A stretch of DNA of 64,000 bases. Source: Parietaria judaica. Its lineage: Eukaryota > Streptophyta > Magnoliopsida > Rosales > Urticaceae. Where the stretch lies: assembly GCA_954871525.1 (NCBI GenBank), contig OX940868.1:28515056-28579055 (forward strand). The letters are read 5' to 3'. Under the pieces are notes generated by a model. The model had not been told where the DNA came from and searched no databases. It worked only from the letters and a program-made list of their open reading frames with translations. Below, one piece after another: positions 51,518-63,340 of the stretch (the first letter of the stretch is position 1; every line of letters starts with the position of its first letter). A program made the translations under genes and the position numbers.

Positions 51518-52493
51518 GCTTGCTTGGGCGACAAGGAATGTTGTTTCTCTAATGTTCTTACTTTGCATAGTGAATTTGAAAAGGAAAAAAAAAGTTAAGC
51601 ATTTCCTTGGCAAAAATTAGCCCAGTTATTTTTTTTTCCACTCTAGGGTCAACAATGTGAGTCTGTAAATTACAGTTTTACCCTTCTATTGTTCTAAATT
51701 CTAATATCATCTTGTTTTATCTTTGTTCATGAAATATTCCATGTCCAAACTTCAAAATGCGAAATTTGAAAATCATCATCAGTGTTTGCCAAATGTAGAT
51801 GATGAGGATGATTATACATATATATATATATGTATAATATATAGTCTAAAAATAGAGTATAGGTGTCAGGTGGGGAAGCAAATGGAGTGAGAGTGTGACA
51901 GTTAGCAAGTTCAAAAATAGAATATTGTGAAGGTCTTGCAGAGAGAGAGTGGTCAAGCTCAAGCATATGTTGACAAGCGTTACATCTAAATGAATCACAC
52001 TTGTTAATAACACAGAGTTACAAATCAAAACGATACACAAATAATAATCTCTAACAATGCAAACATCTCAGGCATAACATGACATATTTGACCCCCTTTA
52101 CTACAACAAGATGACACTTCTGCTCCATGTTACAAATGTAAAGTTTGTTTGGTAGTCAAGGCATCTTTTAAGTAAGATCTAAGCAATAAATTATATGTTT
52201 GTTAATTGAGTATTTGTGTTTGTATATGTCCGAAATCATATTGGAGATTAAAAAAACCTTGATTTCTTGTAACGTACAAATTACGTAAAAAAACAAAAAT
52301 AGAAAAAATAAATACTCACTCTAATAATAAAAAGTTGACCTTGCTCATTAGAGTAAAACTAACCCTTTAAATATGATAGTTTGAAATTTGGAGTCTCCTA
52401 TTATTTATCGTAAATTTTAAGAAATAGTGGGACATGTTATTTTTAGAATTTAAATCTAAACATCACATTTGATTTTAGATACTGAAAAAGTTA
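51518..52493. other. 3' flank of IQD and spacer
   Basis: The first 100-200 bp is probably IQD 3' UTR. The remainder is AT-rich with a small (AT)n palindrome at 51817-51842. The minus-strand open frames at 51727-52040 have no recognised domain. Confidence 0.5.
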
Positions 52494-53240
52494 GGTGGCG
52501 TTTGGTTAACTGTTTTGAGAAACCAATTTTGCAATTTGATTTCGGAAACCAGTCTGAGAGTTTAGTCTACCAAACCAGTTTGGGAGTTTGATTTTTGAAA
52601 CACTGTTTGGTTAGACTTTTGTTAATCTCTAGTTGAATTAAATGAAAAAAAAAATGCAATAAAATACAATTTATGTTACTAAAAAGAAAATATATTTTAT
52701 TTGAAAGTAATATATATTAATATTATATCTAAAAAATATTTTTCATAATACAAAAATTATTCGTATTTCATGACTCTTATTACATATGTTTAAATTATGT
52801 AATATAAAATATTAAATATTCCGTTTCAATTGTTTATACCATTGTAATTAAGTTAGTATTTAGTAATATATACAATTTAAGTATAATTGTTAATATGATA
52901 GTAATCTTATTAAAATTTTATAATTATACATAAAAATGATTTTAATAATTTATCATATAAGTTAATTTCATAGTTAATATCTTATTATAAATAATATAAT
53001 AATATTATAGAAAGATAGTACATTATTATTGTTTTATTTTGTATGATTGAGTTGAATACTAAAGATAGAAAACAACTTCAAGTCGTTTTCTGTTTTCCTT
53101 CATTAAAATTTCAGTGGTCTGCGAGACCGGTCTCAGAAAACAGAGACAACTGGCAACCAAACGTGTTCTGCGAAACCAATATGACACTGTTTGAAACCAA
53201 AAACAGAAATTGGTCTCGGAGACCCTAACCAAACGCCCCC
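52494..53240. mobile_element. PIF/Harbinger-type non-autonomous element
   Basis: Terminal inverted repeats GGTGGCGTTTGGTTA at the left and, inverted, GGGGGCGTTTGGTTAGGG at the right are flanked by the 3-bp duplication TTA (52491-52493 and 53241-53243). This matches the Harbinger/Tourist type in both TIR sequence and TSD. Subterminal parts repeat 'gaaacca' and 'accaaac' words; the 500-bp centre is AT-rich. The open frame 53043-53228 is not a transposase. 747 bp. Confidence 0.8.
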
Positions 53241-53371
53241 TTAGAAACTAAAAAAATAGAGCAATAATTTTACGTGTTTGAATTCGCCTTAATTTCTCGA
53301 AATCATATTTAAAAGTATAGAATTACCCTATCTTTTGTGGATTAATTAGTGTGTATTAATACCACAAGCTA

Positions 53372-53537
53372 ACTACAATTGAACCTCTATAAATTAATAA
53401 AGTTGTGATCAGAAAAATTTATTAATTTATCGAGGTAAAAATTAAACTACTTTAGTGTAATTGGGATCGGACAAAAATATTATTTAATCGCGACTATTAA
53501 TTTATTGTATATTAATTTATAGAGATTTTACTGTAAT
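53372..53537. mobile_element. MITE, 'CCTCTATAAATTAATA' family
   Basis: The left end 'actacaattgaacctctata' and the inverted right end 'attacagtaaaatctctata' continue into AATTAATA on both sides. It is similar in length and organisation to 15910-16091. Non-coding. Confidence 0.6.
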
Positions 53538-56500
53538 TATTGCCAAACTAAATTTGACTAAACTTGCACTAAAAGAAAAAAGAGTATAAAAAGGAGCAAG
53601 AGAGAGATTTGAAAATCCGGCCAAAGTGGGCCCTGCCACCCCACCCCAAAACCAGTCACATTGAATTGGGTGTGAGAGGGGTGAGATTGGTGATGTTTTA
53701 CTATCTGAGGGGTTAAAAAGGAAGGATGAGAATCAGAATATCCCATCATTAGAGAATACCATTTCAGACTTTTCCAAGATTTTGTTGTTGCGAAGACCCT
53801 GCTAAATGCAATGATACCACTCTATAACTTTATACAATTACACCAAATTTGTTCTTCAAATTATTATTTCTTACATTTTCTTAGCTAATCTCTCACAGTG
53901 GGAACGATTATGATTTCAGTTAAAAGTAATACTCTTCTTGGCCCAAATACACGGTTTTTTTATTTTTAAATAGCACACAAGCGTGTAGTTTCTAATTTGA
54001 TTAAATTAACTCGGTTCTCATTCTAACTCGCTACCTTCTTTCGTTTCTTCTTCTTCTTTTGCCCGTAACCTCTAATATATGTGCGACTGAAACTTGTTAA
54101 ACAATGTTTTCGTAAGGAACTTTTCCCTTAAAAAACTATACCCTACTACTAAACTATAGGTACTTTTGGATCCAACAACATATTCCTCAAATCAAAATAG
54201 TGATATCTTCGAATTCCTGAGGCGCGTGTGGTTGAAACGAGCAAAGGCCAAATATGAAATAGAAATAGGGTTTGATTTCATATATCAGGCAATGATTAGG
54301 GCTTTGATTTGATTGATTGATGGGTTCTGGGTTATGTTTTACCTCTCTCTTGGGACTTGTGACACCTGACCTCGCTTACGTCACCACACGATATGTCTCA
54401 CGTGCTCCATCCAGCTGGTCAGGGGCAATTTCGGTATATGCGCCGGTCTTGGACTGAATCATTATCCTTTTACGCTTAAGCCATACATCATCCACGTGGA
54501 CATCTTCGTGCTGCGTGTGGCTAACGACAACAACTTTCTCTTCCATCTATGCCCTCGCCCTTTTCGTGTAATTGCGTGTTGGCCGCGCACTCGTGTCGCG
54601 TCCTCATTTGTTGCACTGATTAATTATAGGATAACACCAATAATTAAGAATCGTGAACACGTTAAACTGCATGGGCATTTCAAATCGGAGTGAAATGACA
54701 CGAGTGCCCTCGCCACATGTAAAAGCATATTTATAATATAGTTTCCATAATTGTCAGAGTGTCAGCTAATAAAAGTGAAATTAGTGATAGAGACGTTTGA
54801 GAACGGCTAAAATCAAGATACTAAACAAGTATTTTCGCCCTAATTATAAGTATGTCTCTTATGATTCAAACACTAATGTGGAATAATAATAAATTAATTA
54901 CCTATCATATAATTTTTTTTAATCAAAGTTTTGGCTCGAAGAACGTGACGGCTTGATGTGTTTGGTTTGGCCTAGAGTTTAGTTTTGCTTTCGTCATTGC
55001 CTTTCACATTTTTCCAAAATTCAAAAAGAGTCCTATGATTAAGAAAGAGTCCATTTTTTAATTAATCCTTAAACCAAATTAGTTGATAATACACATCTAG
55101 GATTAGCCATTAGGTAGGTTTACAATCTAGGTAGAGTTTTTAGCATGGATTTGAAACTTCGAAATTTGAAAAAAAAAAGTTAAGACCAGTTAAGACAATT
55201 TTATAAAGTTGGAAGTTTATAAGAACTAAAAAATCAAAATAGTTTAGTCAAATATTGCATTAATCACTCTTTAAGAATTTGACTCGTCTATTTCCAAAAA
55301 ATGTAGGGCAAATATATATATATATAAATTATTTTTTAAGTTTTGACCGTCTTGAAATTGAGGATTTGGGCATTAATAGCAATTAATTGGATGACATTAA
55401 TTGACTATAATTTTGATTAGTTAGGCAATTCATGTGGTAATCACTATTTAATTTGGATTTAGTTTGACAATTACTTTTCCACCGGCCATTACTTTTGTAT
55501 GAGACTTGTAAAGGTTTTTGATTTGAGAGTCCCAATTAGTGGACCCAAGCCTATATGAATCTCTACTCCTAATTTGAGATTATTATAAGCAAACTTCAAG
55601 ACAAAGCAAGTATGTAATGTTTTGTATTTATTTCAAGGAAAAATACACACACACACACATAATCTTGTGTATAAAGGCGTGAGAGTATGATTGTTGCTTG
55701 GAATGTTACGTGTGTGTGATATTTGTCAGGCTTTGCTTCGTCTCAACTTTATGTATTGTTCGTTCGTGTAGTGCTAATTAGAGGGCTCATAATTAATCTC
55801 AAGGAGAAACACAACACAAGCTTTGTAATCAAGAGTATTTTGCTTGCTTTGCAAGAGACAAATGTACGGCCCTTAGGTGTTTGCTATTTGCTAATGTATG
55901 CAGAAATCATTAGGGGACAGTGTCCCGCACTTCTAAACGACACCAAACATAACGGCCCATTCAAAATTAACTGCCGTTTACAGTTAGGGGTGGTTGACCA
56001 ACTATTTCAAAACTATTCATAAGCTGTCTAGACTAACTAACACATCGTTTTTGTATTTGAGAATTGAATAGTTACTCGGATTGGGCTGTGTCTTGTCTTC
56101 TAATACAACCGCGCATGGCTTTGCTAAACTCGTAATTAAGTCGGTAGAAAATATTGTTTAGTTGGAGTCTAGTCCGTTAAATGTCGTTGGGACACATTTT
56201 GAGGCACTCGCAGGATTTAATGAAACTCGTCTTTCATTTAAAAAAAGAAAAAAAAAAAAAGAAAGACAATTTGTCTTGAGCGTATTTGGCCATTCGCTAG
56301 TATATTCGGTTCGGTAGATGGGCCCAATTCTTGAGGGTCTATCTTCGGCCTAGCAAAAGCCCATGATACTTAGAGTTAGAGAGACAAGGTCTATTATTTT
56401 TCCGACTACGGAGGGCAACAGCAACACTTTTAATTGCTCTCAACCAACATAAGTGCATTGGAGGATCCCAAAACACCTGATGAAATACATTCTTGATATG

Positions 56501-56694
56501 CCAAACTAGCTATCCATAAAAGTCTCATCCGCTAGGGTGAACAAACCGAGTTTCTAGTGCAATAATTTACAAGTAAAAAAGATTGAATATTACATTTTGG
56601 CATTTTTATATGAAAATTATATACCTTATTTTAAAAGATAAAAATTGCTTTTACGACATATTTGGTATTGGGTATTCGGTTGCAATAATATCGA
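53538..56694. other. Gene-free spacer between IQD and the membrane-protein gene
   Basis: No gene could be supported. The open frames at 53558-53749, 54496-54693 and 55723-56022 show no domains or splice structure. It contains a short (CA)n tract near 55647-55661 and a poly-A-rich stretch at 56239-56265. The ACGT-rich patch at 54365-54505 is listed separately. Confidence 0.5.
54365..54505. promoter_or_regulatory. Cluster of ACGT-core elements
   Basis: Within about 130 bp there are TTACGTCA (about 54377-54384, a bZIP CRE/as-1-like site), TCACGTGC (about 54398-54405, G-box core) and CCACGTGGA (about 54493-54501, a perfect G-box core). They sit in a GC-richer island in AT-rich DNA. No gene starts nearby on either strand that I can find, so this could be a distal element, an orphan promoter or chance. 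Confidence 0.35.
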
Positions 56695-56698
56695 TATT

Positions 56699-56985
56699 TT
56701 TATCCCATTTACGTCTTCGAAGAATACGATTACAATTTAGTAAAAACATTGATAAATACATATCATAAAATTTCAATAACATAATCAATAAGTATGCAAA
56801 TGACGAGAAATATAAACTTGAAACTAATAAACTCATTAAGTAATATAAGTATTATATTTTAATCGCATTTACCGTTTCGAAGAATATGATTATAATTAAG
56901 TAAAAAAATTAATTAAACATATCATAAAATTTCAATAACACAATCAATCAGTATGAAAATGATGAGAAATATAAACTTGAAAAAT
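56699..56985 (+). repeat. Direct duplication, about 160-bp period
   Basis: The stretch from 'cccatttacgtcttcgaaga' through 'catatcataaaatttcaata' to 'gagaaatataaacttgaaa' occurs at about 56703-56823 and again from about 56863, with scattered changes. Non-coding, AT-rich, lying just upstream of the next gene's promoter. Confidence 0.8.
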
Positions 56986-57102
56986 AGTAATATGTTATTG
57001 AACTAGCAAAGAGTAAGTATTTAAATAAAGTGCTTTGGGCTGAGGTTTCTAAAACCAATGGCAAAAGTAATTATGTTTGGGGGAACAAAGAAAGATTGGT
57101 AA

Positions 57103-57144
57103 TGGGCTTTCTTCCTATTCGTTTGTGGGCCTCGCTAATGGGCC
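57103..57144 (+). promoter_or_regulatory. Three site II (TGGGCY) elements
   Basis: TGGGCT at 57103-57108 and TGGGCC at 57126-57131 and 57139-57144 lie about 250-290 bp before the ATG at 57396. Site II elements are bound by TCP factors and mark promoters of growth-related and housekeeping genes. No TATA box is evident here, which fits that promoter class. Confidence 0.55.
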
Positions 57145-57395
57145 TTCTTTCCTCTTTGAAGCGGCGCTTTCATCAACGGTTACAAAAACTCGGAATTCAA
57201 ATCTGATGCTTCTTCAACGGTCACTTCCGAGTCTTGCATTCAATTCCTCACAAACACAAACACAACCAAACCAAAGCGAAGCGAAGAGAAAGATTCATTC
57301 ACATCAGATCGTGTCTCCAAAGAAACACCCACGAACTCGATTCTCAGATTTTGGCGCCAAAAGTTGATTTTGCTTTCAGTCCAAGCGGAGAAGCC

Positions 57396-59398
57396 ATGGA
57401 CGATCATCATCCTCGCAGCGTCTCTTCCAATTCAAGCGGTATGAATTCTTCTAGGGTTTTCATTCTTTTGTTTCGTTTCATTTTGTGAAGTTACGTTCTT
57501 GAAAGATTCCTGTTTCGATTGATAGATGGGGATGAGAATGAAGACATCAACCGCCAAGTGTTTGAGAATTCGCCGAGCGTGAAGAAGCCGGTTGCGAAGA
57601 ATTACATGGCGCCAACGATCTCGGCTGCGTCGAAGGCAATTACTCCGAGGAAGAAGATCTTAGCCGAAAGAACTGATGCCGTGGAACCAGCGTGTTTCGA
57701 TGATGATTCCAGAAAGAATTGGGTTCTTGATCATTCCGGTTTCTCTCTGGGAGAAGAGAAAATCTTAGCCGAAAGAAAGGATGCCTCGGAACCAGCTTCT
57801 TTTGATGGTGATTCCAGAAAGAATTCGGTTGTTGAGAATTCCGGTTTTTCTCAGGGAGAAGAGAAATCTCGTCAATGTTGCGTCGAACCTTACGACCCAG
57901 AGACCAACTTTTGCTCTCCGAGGCCTAAGTACCTCCGGTACAAGCCCGACCGGCGCCGAGAGATCTTCGAAGAGGAAGAAGAAGCTGGAAATGGGGAGAA
58001 TGAAGATGGGTCGATCATGAGGAGTGGCTCCTCATCACCTTTCCTTAGTGAAGAAAATTCGGGTCAAATGGACGCCATGGAGATTAACGAAGGCGGACTG
58101 AAGGCGGGGAATACTGAAATTAAAGAAGATGGGAAATTGGGGAATGCCGAAAAAGAGGAGGAAGATAAAGAAGAGGACGAATGGGGGAATACCGAAGGCG
58201 GTCTAATAACCGTGCTATTACTGTTGGCTCTGGGATTCTCTGCTATGCTGATCACTTTGCTGAACTGTTCAAGACCCTTTTGTGGCTTGGGATTCTACAA
58301 GGGCTCAGAAGGTAATTACTATGAAACGAGGAATCATTCGCTTGAAGCCTTTCTTGTTAAGAATCCCGAATCTGGAAGCGTGTTTATCCATCAAAAGGTT
58401 TCGGAGAATGTAGTTGGAATGAGGAATTTTGATGTGAAGGATTGTGGTGAGGAGGCTGTTTTTTCTGAGGATTCAGGGACCAGGGAGTTGGACTCTTTGG
58501 GAGTCCCGGAAGGCGATGATTTGAAGAATGCGGAAGTTGTAAATGTCGAAGAGGGTTCGAATCGAGTGTTTGGAGATTCTGAGAGCCAAGAAGGTTATGG
58601 CATTGATGAGAAAATTGAAGATTCTCAGGTTTATGATGAGGTTTCTTCTGCCCCGGATGTCTCTGAAGAAACAACGGTTGAAGAAGTCAACAATGCTGGA
58701 GAATCCTATGAGAAAGTGTGCGTAATTGTATCGAAGGTAGTAGCGAAGCTCGTCGAGAATCTGAGGCTAATCGAAGCTGAATTTGCACTCAAAGTCTTCA
58801 TGGCGGTCGTGACGTTCCTCACAGCTATTTCATACATCTTCCTGGGCGCTCAGTTAGAGCCGGATAAGGTCAAAAAGAGGAGCTTTAGTTCAAGAACAAA
58901 ACTTGTTTCCAAATCTCAGCAAGAAAAATACGCTGGCAATGCTCCAACCGACGAAGCTCAGTACTTTTCAAGTGAGGAGAAAACGGAAGACTACTCGCGA
59001 AGCCATGCGCCATCGGTATCGTTTCTCGGTGAGCTTGTGGTGAGAGATATCCAGAACTCAGTGAGGAAAAACCGAGAAACCGAGTCTCGAGCTGTATCTG
59101 TTCACTCCAATCTACCTCACTTGGAATTCCCATTGACGGATGCAGCGAAGCTCAAAAGCTACAGCTCTCCGAAAGAGGCAAGAGAAGTTATACTTTAGGA
59201 GATTAATGTAGTTAACCTTTTTATTTTATATCAAACAATAATGTTTCATTATTTGGATGGAATTAACAGAATCTTAGAGAGGGAGAAGCGAGTTCCGCAA
59301 CAACTCCGGCAAGAAGATTGAACAGAAACGGCGGATCTGCTCCGTCAACAACTCCGGTTAGAAGATCGAGCAGAATTCGCAGCCGCTTAGTAATGTAG
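57396..59398 (+). CDS. Uncharacterised plant two-pass membrane protein
   Basis: Exons 57396-57438, 57526-59186 and probably 59270-59398 give 610 aa. Without the third exon the frame stops at 59198 (571 aa). The exon 1 to 2 join makes SNSSDGDENED. Features in order: an acidic N-terminus; a 35-residue motif repeated twice (58-92 and 93-127: KILAER, EPA, DSRKN, SGFS, GEE); a basic patch SPRPKYLRYKPDRRREIF (about 145-162); a Glu-rich stretch; membrane segment 1 (about 240-261); a long acidic loop; membrane segment 2 (about 436-455); a Ser-rich tail; and, in exon 3, a basic TTPARR/TTPVRRSSRIRSR tail. The PRPKYLRYKP patch resembles plant-specific 'transmembrane protein' families of unknown function that I know only from memory. 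Function is unknown and I do not propose one. Confidence 0.8.
57657..57866 (+). repeat. In-frame tandem duplication of 105 bp in the coding region
   Basis: 'atcttagccgaaagaa' occurs at 57657 and 57762, and the following 90 bases align closely (cggaaccagc, gattccagaaagaattsgg, attccggttt, gggagaagag). The period is 105 bp, exactly 35 codons, so the reading frame is preserved. Confidence 0.9.
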
Positions 59399-60572
59399 CC
59401 ATGAATTATGTTAATCATGATCAATGTGTAGTTTAGTTTAGTGGTTAATTAGTGTTTGTGCTTTGTATTAGTAGTTCTCTCTCGTGATTTTTAGGAATTT
59501 AGTGTTCATGTTACACTTTTCTCTGTACTTTTCATTGATCAAGAGAAGGGTTTGACATCAATAACTCTGTGATATTCCTGTTATAATTAGAATTCTCTTT
59601 ATGTCTTTGTATTTATGGTTTTTTTTAGCATTTCAAATTATTTGATTTTTGGCTTTTCATCACTAGCAAAGTGAAAGTTAGGTCATGTCACATGTAGTGG
59701 AAATACTAATGTTATTAAAGTGCAAGCAATGCTCTTCGTTAATTAAGTGGAATCCATTATCAAGATTTTTTAGGTTTTGGTAGATTTAGTTGGATAATAC
59801 TTTAGCAACTTTAGGATATATTTAGTGTGTTATAAGCCTATAGAATACGTGTCGGCTTTACTTTTAAAAAAGATGTAGATCCTATTTTATATATTTTTCG
59901 AATACAAAATCGAAGAGCTTTCTTTAACCTAAATCGAGTGTACCGAAAATCTTTTTAGATCGAATCGGTTTAGCTTTGTGAATGGATTTGTTTCTATTAA
60001 TGTCTTGCAATACTCAAAATAGTAATTCATGTCCACTTAATAATAATACAAATCATGCAATTTTGTATGCTCAATCGTTGTATAATTTTACTTTCATTCA
60101 TTAAATAATCATGCTTGAAATTGCTAATTATTGACTTTGCATGTTAAGAATGCCCTTAAAGAAATCCATTTCACAAGATGTAGTAATCAAATCAAGTGAA
60201 CAATTTTATTTATTTATTTCAACAACCGAATCATGTATCGATGATGATCATATCCAATATCCATAGCCAAATTGTTCTCTTTGTTACAAATAAATAAATA
60301 AAAATAATATCAGTGTTCACGGATTTGCATGAATATCCACTTTACAAATCATACAAATTGTTTGCCCTTGGAATCAATCTACAGATGTTCTTGATTAAAT
60401 ATTATGTAATTTCCACTTCACAAACTGTAATCAAATCAAGTCTACAACTTTTTCATTCCCCTTGAACAAAAACCATGAATGGATCATAACCCGAAATTCT
60501 TTCAATAAAAGAAAGAAAGAAAAAAAATCTGCTTGATCAGTGGGATTTAAAAGATCATATACAAGAAATAAA
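59399..60572. other. Spacer between convergent genes
   Basis: It holds the 3' UTRs of the membrane-protein gene (left) and of the OXS3-like gene (right, minus strand). Otherwise AT-rich, with no gene seen. Confidence 0.6.
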
Positions 60573-61117
60573 TCACAAATTCGTTTGTACATGAAGTGGA
60601 GAGAGCTTGCTACTATTACTGCCCAAAAAGCCAGCAGATCTTCTACTACTTGTAAACGACAAAGAATTTCTTGGAGCCTTCTTCGAAATAGTTGGCTTGG
60701 GAAGAGTGTAGTAAGGTTTGTGAGCTTCGAAGCCATTTGCGTAGCTCTTACAGGCCTTCAACTTTCTCCTGATATTGTAGGGATTCTCCTTCTTGGCAAG
60801 ATCTTCAGTGCTCATAGCTTTCGACAGAGATGTGAAAGACTGTGACTTTCCATCGAAATACTTCGAAAGCCCTCTTCTGCTATTATAAAGGAGATGAATT
60901 CATCAACACATGATCAAAGTTGAAATTGAAAACTTATGCAAAAGTATTAATCATTAGCAACACATGAGAGCATGAGAAAAGAAAAGGGCAATTTTTTCTA
61001 AAGTTGAAAAATCTTAACAACACATAATAAAAGGAAAACGGTAATTGTTTTCTTTAAGATATATATATATATATTTTTGTTGCTAATTATGAGCTAAATA
61101 GCAACATATGATAAGGC

Positions 61118-61155
<38 letters not shown>

Positions 61156-61559
61156 AACTTGCAAATTATGAATCATTTAGTAACACATGATATGAGAATA
61201 AGGGCAATTTTATGTTAATTTAGATGCAAAAATTAAGAGAAATAAAGAAGGTAAACTTACTTGATGGGAAGTTGGGCCATGAGCTCGGATAACTCAAACA
61301 AAGGACCGTTGGAGACTGATGAAGAGCATGATGAATTTGATGAAGACGCATCATCAAGCAATTCTGATGATTCCGATGATCTGTTAGAGCAAGTGGAATT
61401 CCCTATCGATGATGAACAAGTTGTGGTATTGTCTTCATCTTGATGATCATGATTGTCCTCACTTTCCATGATGACCCAACAATTCTTTTTGGCATAGGCC
61501 TCATCGAACACGCCTATATTGAACTGGGTTTGTAGCAGATCGTTCTTGCATTGAGCCAT
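60573..61559 (-). CDS. OXS3: OXS3-like (OXIDATIVE STRESS 3) nuclear protein
   Basis: Exon 1 (61261-61559) and exon 2 (60573-60876) are joined by a GT-AG intron through a split Lys codon, giving 200 aa. Order of features: an N-terminal block with KNCWVIMESED; a Ser-rich low-complexity region (about 47-85); GPLFELSELMAQLPIK; the family signature RGLSKYFDGKSQSFTSL (101-117) directly after the splice join; STEDLAKKENPY; then a basic Ser-rich tail with KACKSY and KPTISKK. Arabidopsis OXS3 is nuclear and raises tolerance to oxidative and heavy-metal stress; a chromatin role has been suggested. ATG 61559 is chosen for its good context (gcaATGGC). A weaker in-frame ATG at 61571 would add four residues. 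The 5' leader contains a (GA)n tract (61585-61600). Confidence 0.9.
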
Positions 61560-61689
61560 TGCTGAGAGCATGAAATTACAAGGAAGAGAGAGAGAGAGAG
61601 ATGAGCAAGTGATAGAAGAAGGTATTGATTGAGGATAATGTTCCAAAAAAGTGAGAATATATATCCAAGTCCTATGCGCATAAACTTCT

Positions 61690-61699
61690 ATATATATGA
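61690..61699 (-). promoter_or_regulatory. TATA box of the OXS3-like gene
   Basis: On the minus strand 'catatatatagaag' gives a TATATATA box about 135 bp before the ATG. The frame upstream of the ATG stays open to 61790, but it runs through this box and is therefore unlikely to be coding. Confidence 0.5.
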
Positions 61700-61803
61700 T
61701 AATAATAAAAAAAACGTGTCTATGGACAAAAAGGTAGATGAGCAAATTGAATGGATGAGAATGGTTGCCTCTAAATGCAGCAGGAATCATTCATGGCGAG
61801 TAA

Positions 61804-61817
61804 GTGACACGTGTCAC
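61804..61817. promoter_or_regulatory. Perfect palindromic G-box/ABRE upstream of OXS3-like
   Basis: GTGACACGTGTCAC is a 14-bp perfect palindrome with a CACGTG core. It lies about 250 bp upstream of the ATG and about 110 bp upstream of the TATA box. ACGT-core ABREs of this kind bind ABF/AREB bZIP factors. This fits stress or ABA induction, as expected for an OXS3-like gene, but a single site does not prove it. Confidence 0.6.
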
Positions 61818-63269
61818 AAGGCCCTTAGGTGGTATGCAAGATCTATGCTCTTAATTAAAAAAAAAAAAAAAAAAACCCTTTGCTTTTTTTATTTATGTAT
61901 TGATTGAAATGTCTAATATTTATTCATTTTATTAGTCATTGCCTTATCCTAAGATTCTTCATTATCTTCTCACATGGTTTGAATTTGTTGACCTTTCTTA
62001 TAATACCAAGCAAAGAGGATAAGCTCTCCAATCTAGTCGGTTATCCACATTAGGTGTGAGTCACCATCTACTCCAATTTCGACCACATTTTTTTATTTTT
62101 ATTTTTTTAATTTGCAAAGATTATGAATTTAAATGTTTTGGTCAAAGTTTATGTTTATTTATGCACACAAAAATATGCATTTAATTCTTCTAGAAGCACC
62201 ACATGTTTTGGGAAGCATTTCATTCCCAAGCCGACCGTTCTTCCAACAATGCCTTCTTTTGCAAGAACCAAACTCTCAGAGCATGAATAAGTCAAACAAA
62301 GATTAAACCAAATCTATATTATTATTGTGTATTATCAACAAATAAAGATAATCCACATATAGTGTTCTAGAGATAATGTCAACTTCCTTAGCTTTGTTAT
62401 TTAAGGATGAGAATATATTAGCTATGTCGGTGATTAGTATTTGGAGTAAATCTTTTTTCAAGGAAACTATTCTTTTTTCTTAAGGGAATGCTTAATTAAT
62501 AGTGTGGAGGAGAATTAGGAGAGTAAGTATACTTCAAATTAATTATAATATAATAAGAGATTTGATGAAGGCAACACAATTTTTGAACCTTTTAACAAAT
62601 TTAAAGGTAAAATTACACTGCGAGTTGGGGTTATATCGAAATTTTTGCATTTTAACTTTGTCTCGGCTCTAAAACGAATAGAGAAGCTAAAAATATGTTC
62701 CAGTCTCGATTTGTTTTTTTTTTGTTTGTTTTTTTTTAAAATTAAAAACCGAAACGGAGACTAAGATCCCAATTTTTTTTGTTACATATTCAAACTAAGA
62801 CAAAATTTTGAACAAAATCATTTATGACATCATTCAACACATAAAAACTAATATTCATTAATAAAATTTACTTGTTGACCTTTGATGTTCGTTGTACTTC
62901 AATACGCGAGTCCAAGTTTTTACAACAATGAACTTTCGCTTCAAATACTTGTAGTTGTTGCACTTTGAAACGTGAGTGTAGCAACATGACGGGACTTAAA
63001 CACCGCAATAGCATTTGCGAACTTTTCGCGTTAGTAAACCACACAATCACAGCAGTCTGAGAGATCAATTCTTGTTAGACGGACATTCAAGCACCTTCCA
63101 AGCATTTTCAACTTCATTCACCCTTATATTAAAGCGCAAACGTTACAACTCGAATATTTTCGTTACTAACACGTATTAAAGGGCAACTTATGTTCCAAAT
63201 GGAATATTTTCACTGTAATTTCTTTTAAAATAAGAACTGCTATTTTTTCTTACTAAAAGGTACTACCTG
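61818..63269. other. Intergenic DNA
   Basis: AT-rich. 62868-63180 is more balanced in composition and may be a worn transposon, but no ends or coding domains were recognised. No gene supported. Confidence 0.5.
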
Positions 63270-63320
63270 TTGATGTTGATGTACAAATTCGTTCCATAAA
63301 TTGGAATTGTGAGGTCATTA
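63270..63320 (+). repeat. Dispersed repeat, copy 2
   Basis: Nearly identical to 48556-48604 ('aaattcgttccataaattgg' and onward). Similarity stops at about 63320, just before the putative LTR that follows. Confidence 0.75.
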
Positions 63321-63340
63321 ATCAAATTTAAAGATTAAAT

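Noticed and set aside
50112..51613. Many long open frames on both strands over the IQD gene
   Set aside because: They are shadows caused by the high GC content of the IQD exons. Only the three-exon frame with IQ67 and DUF4005 motifs makes sense.
61560..61790. In-frame N-terminal extension of the OXS3-like protein
   Set aside because: The open frame runs through the TATA region and lacks family similarity. The conserved part begins after ATG 61559.
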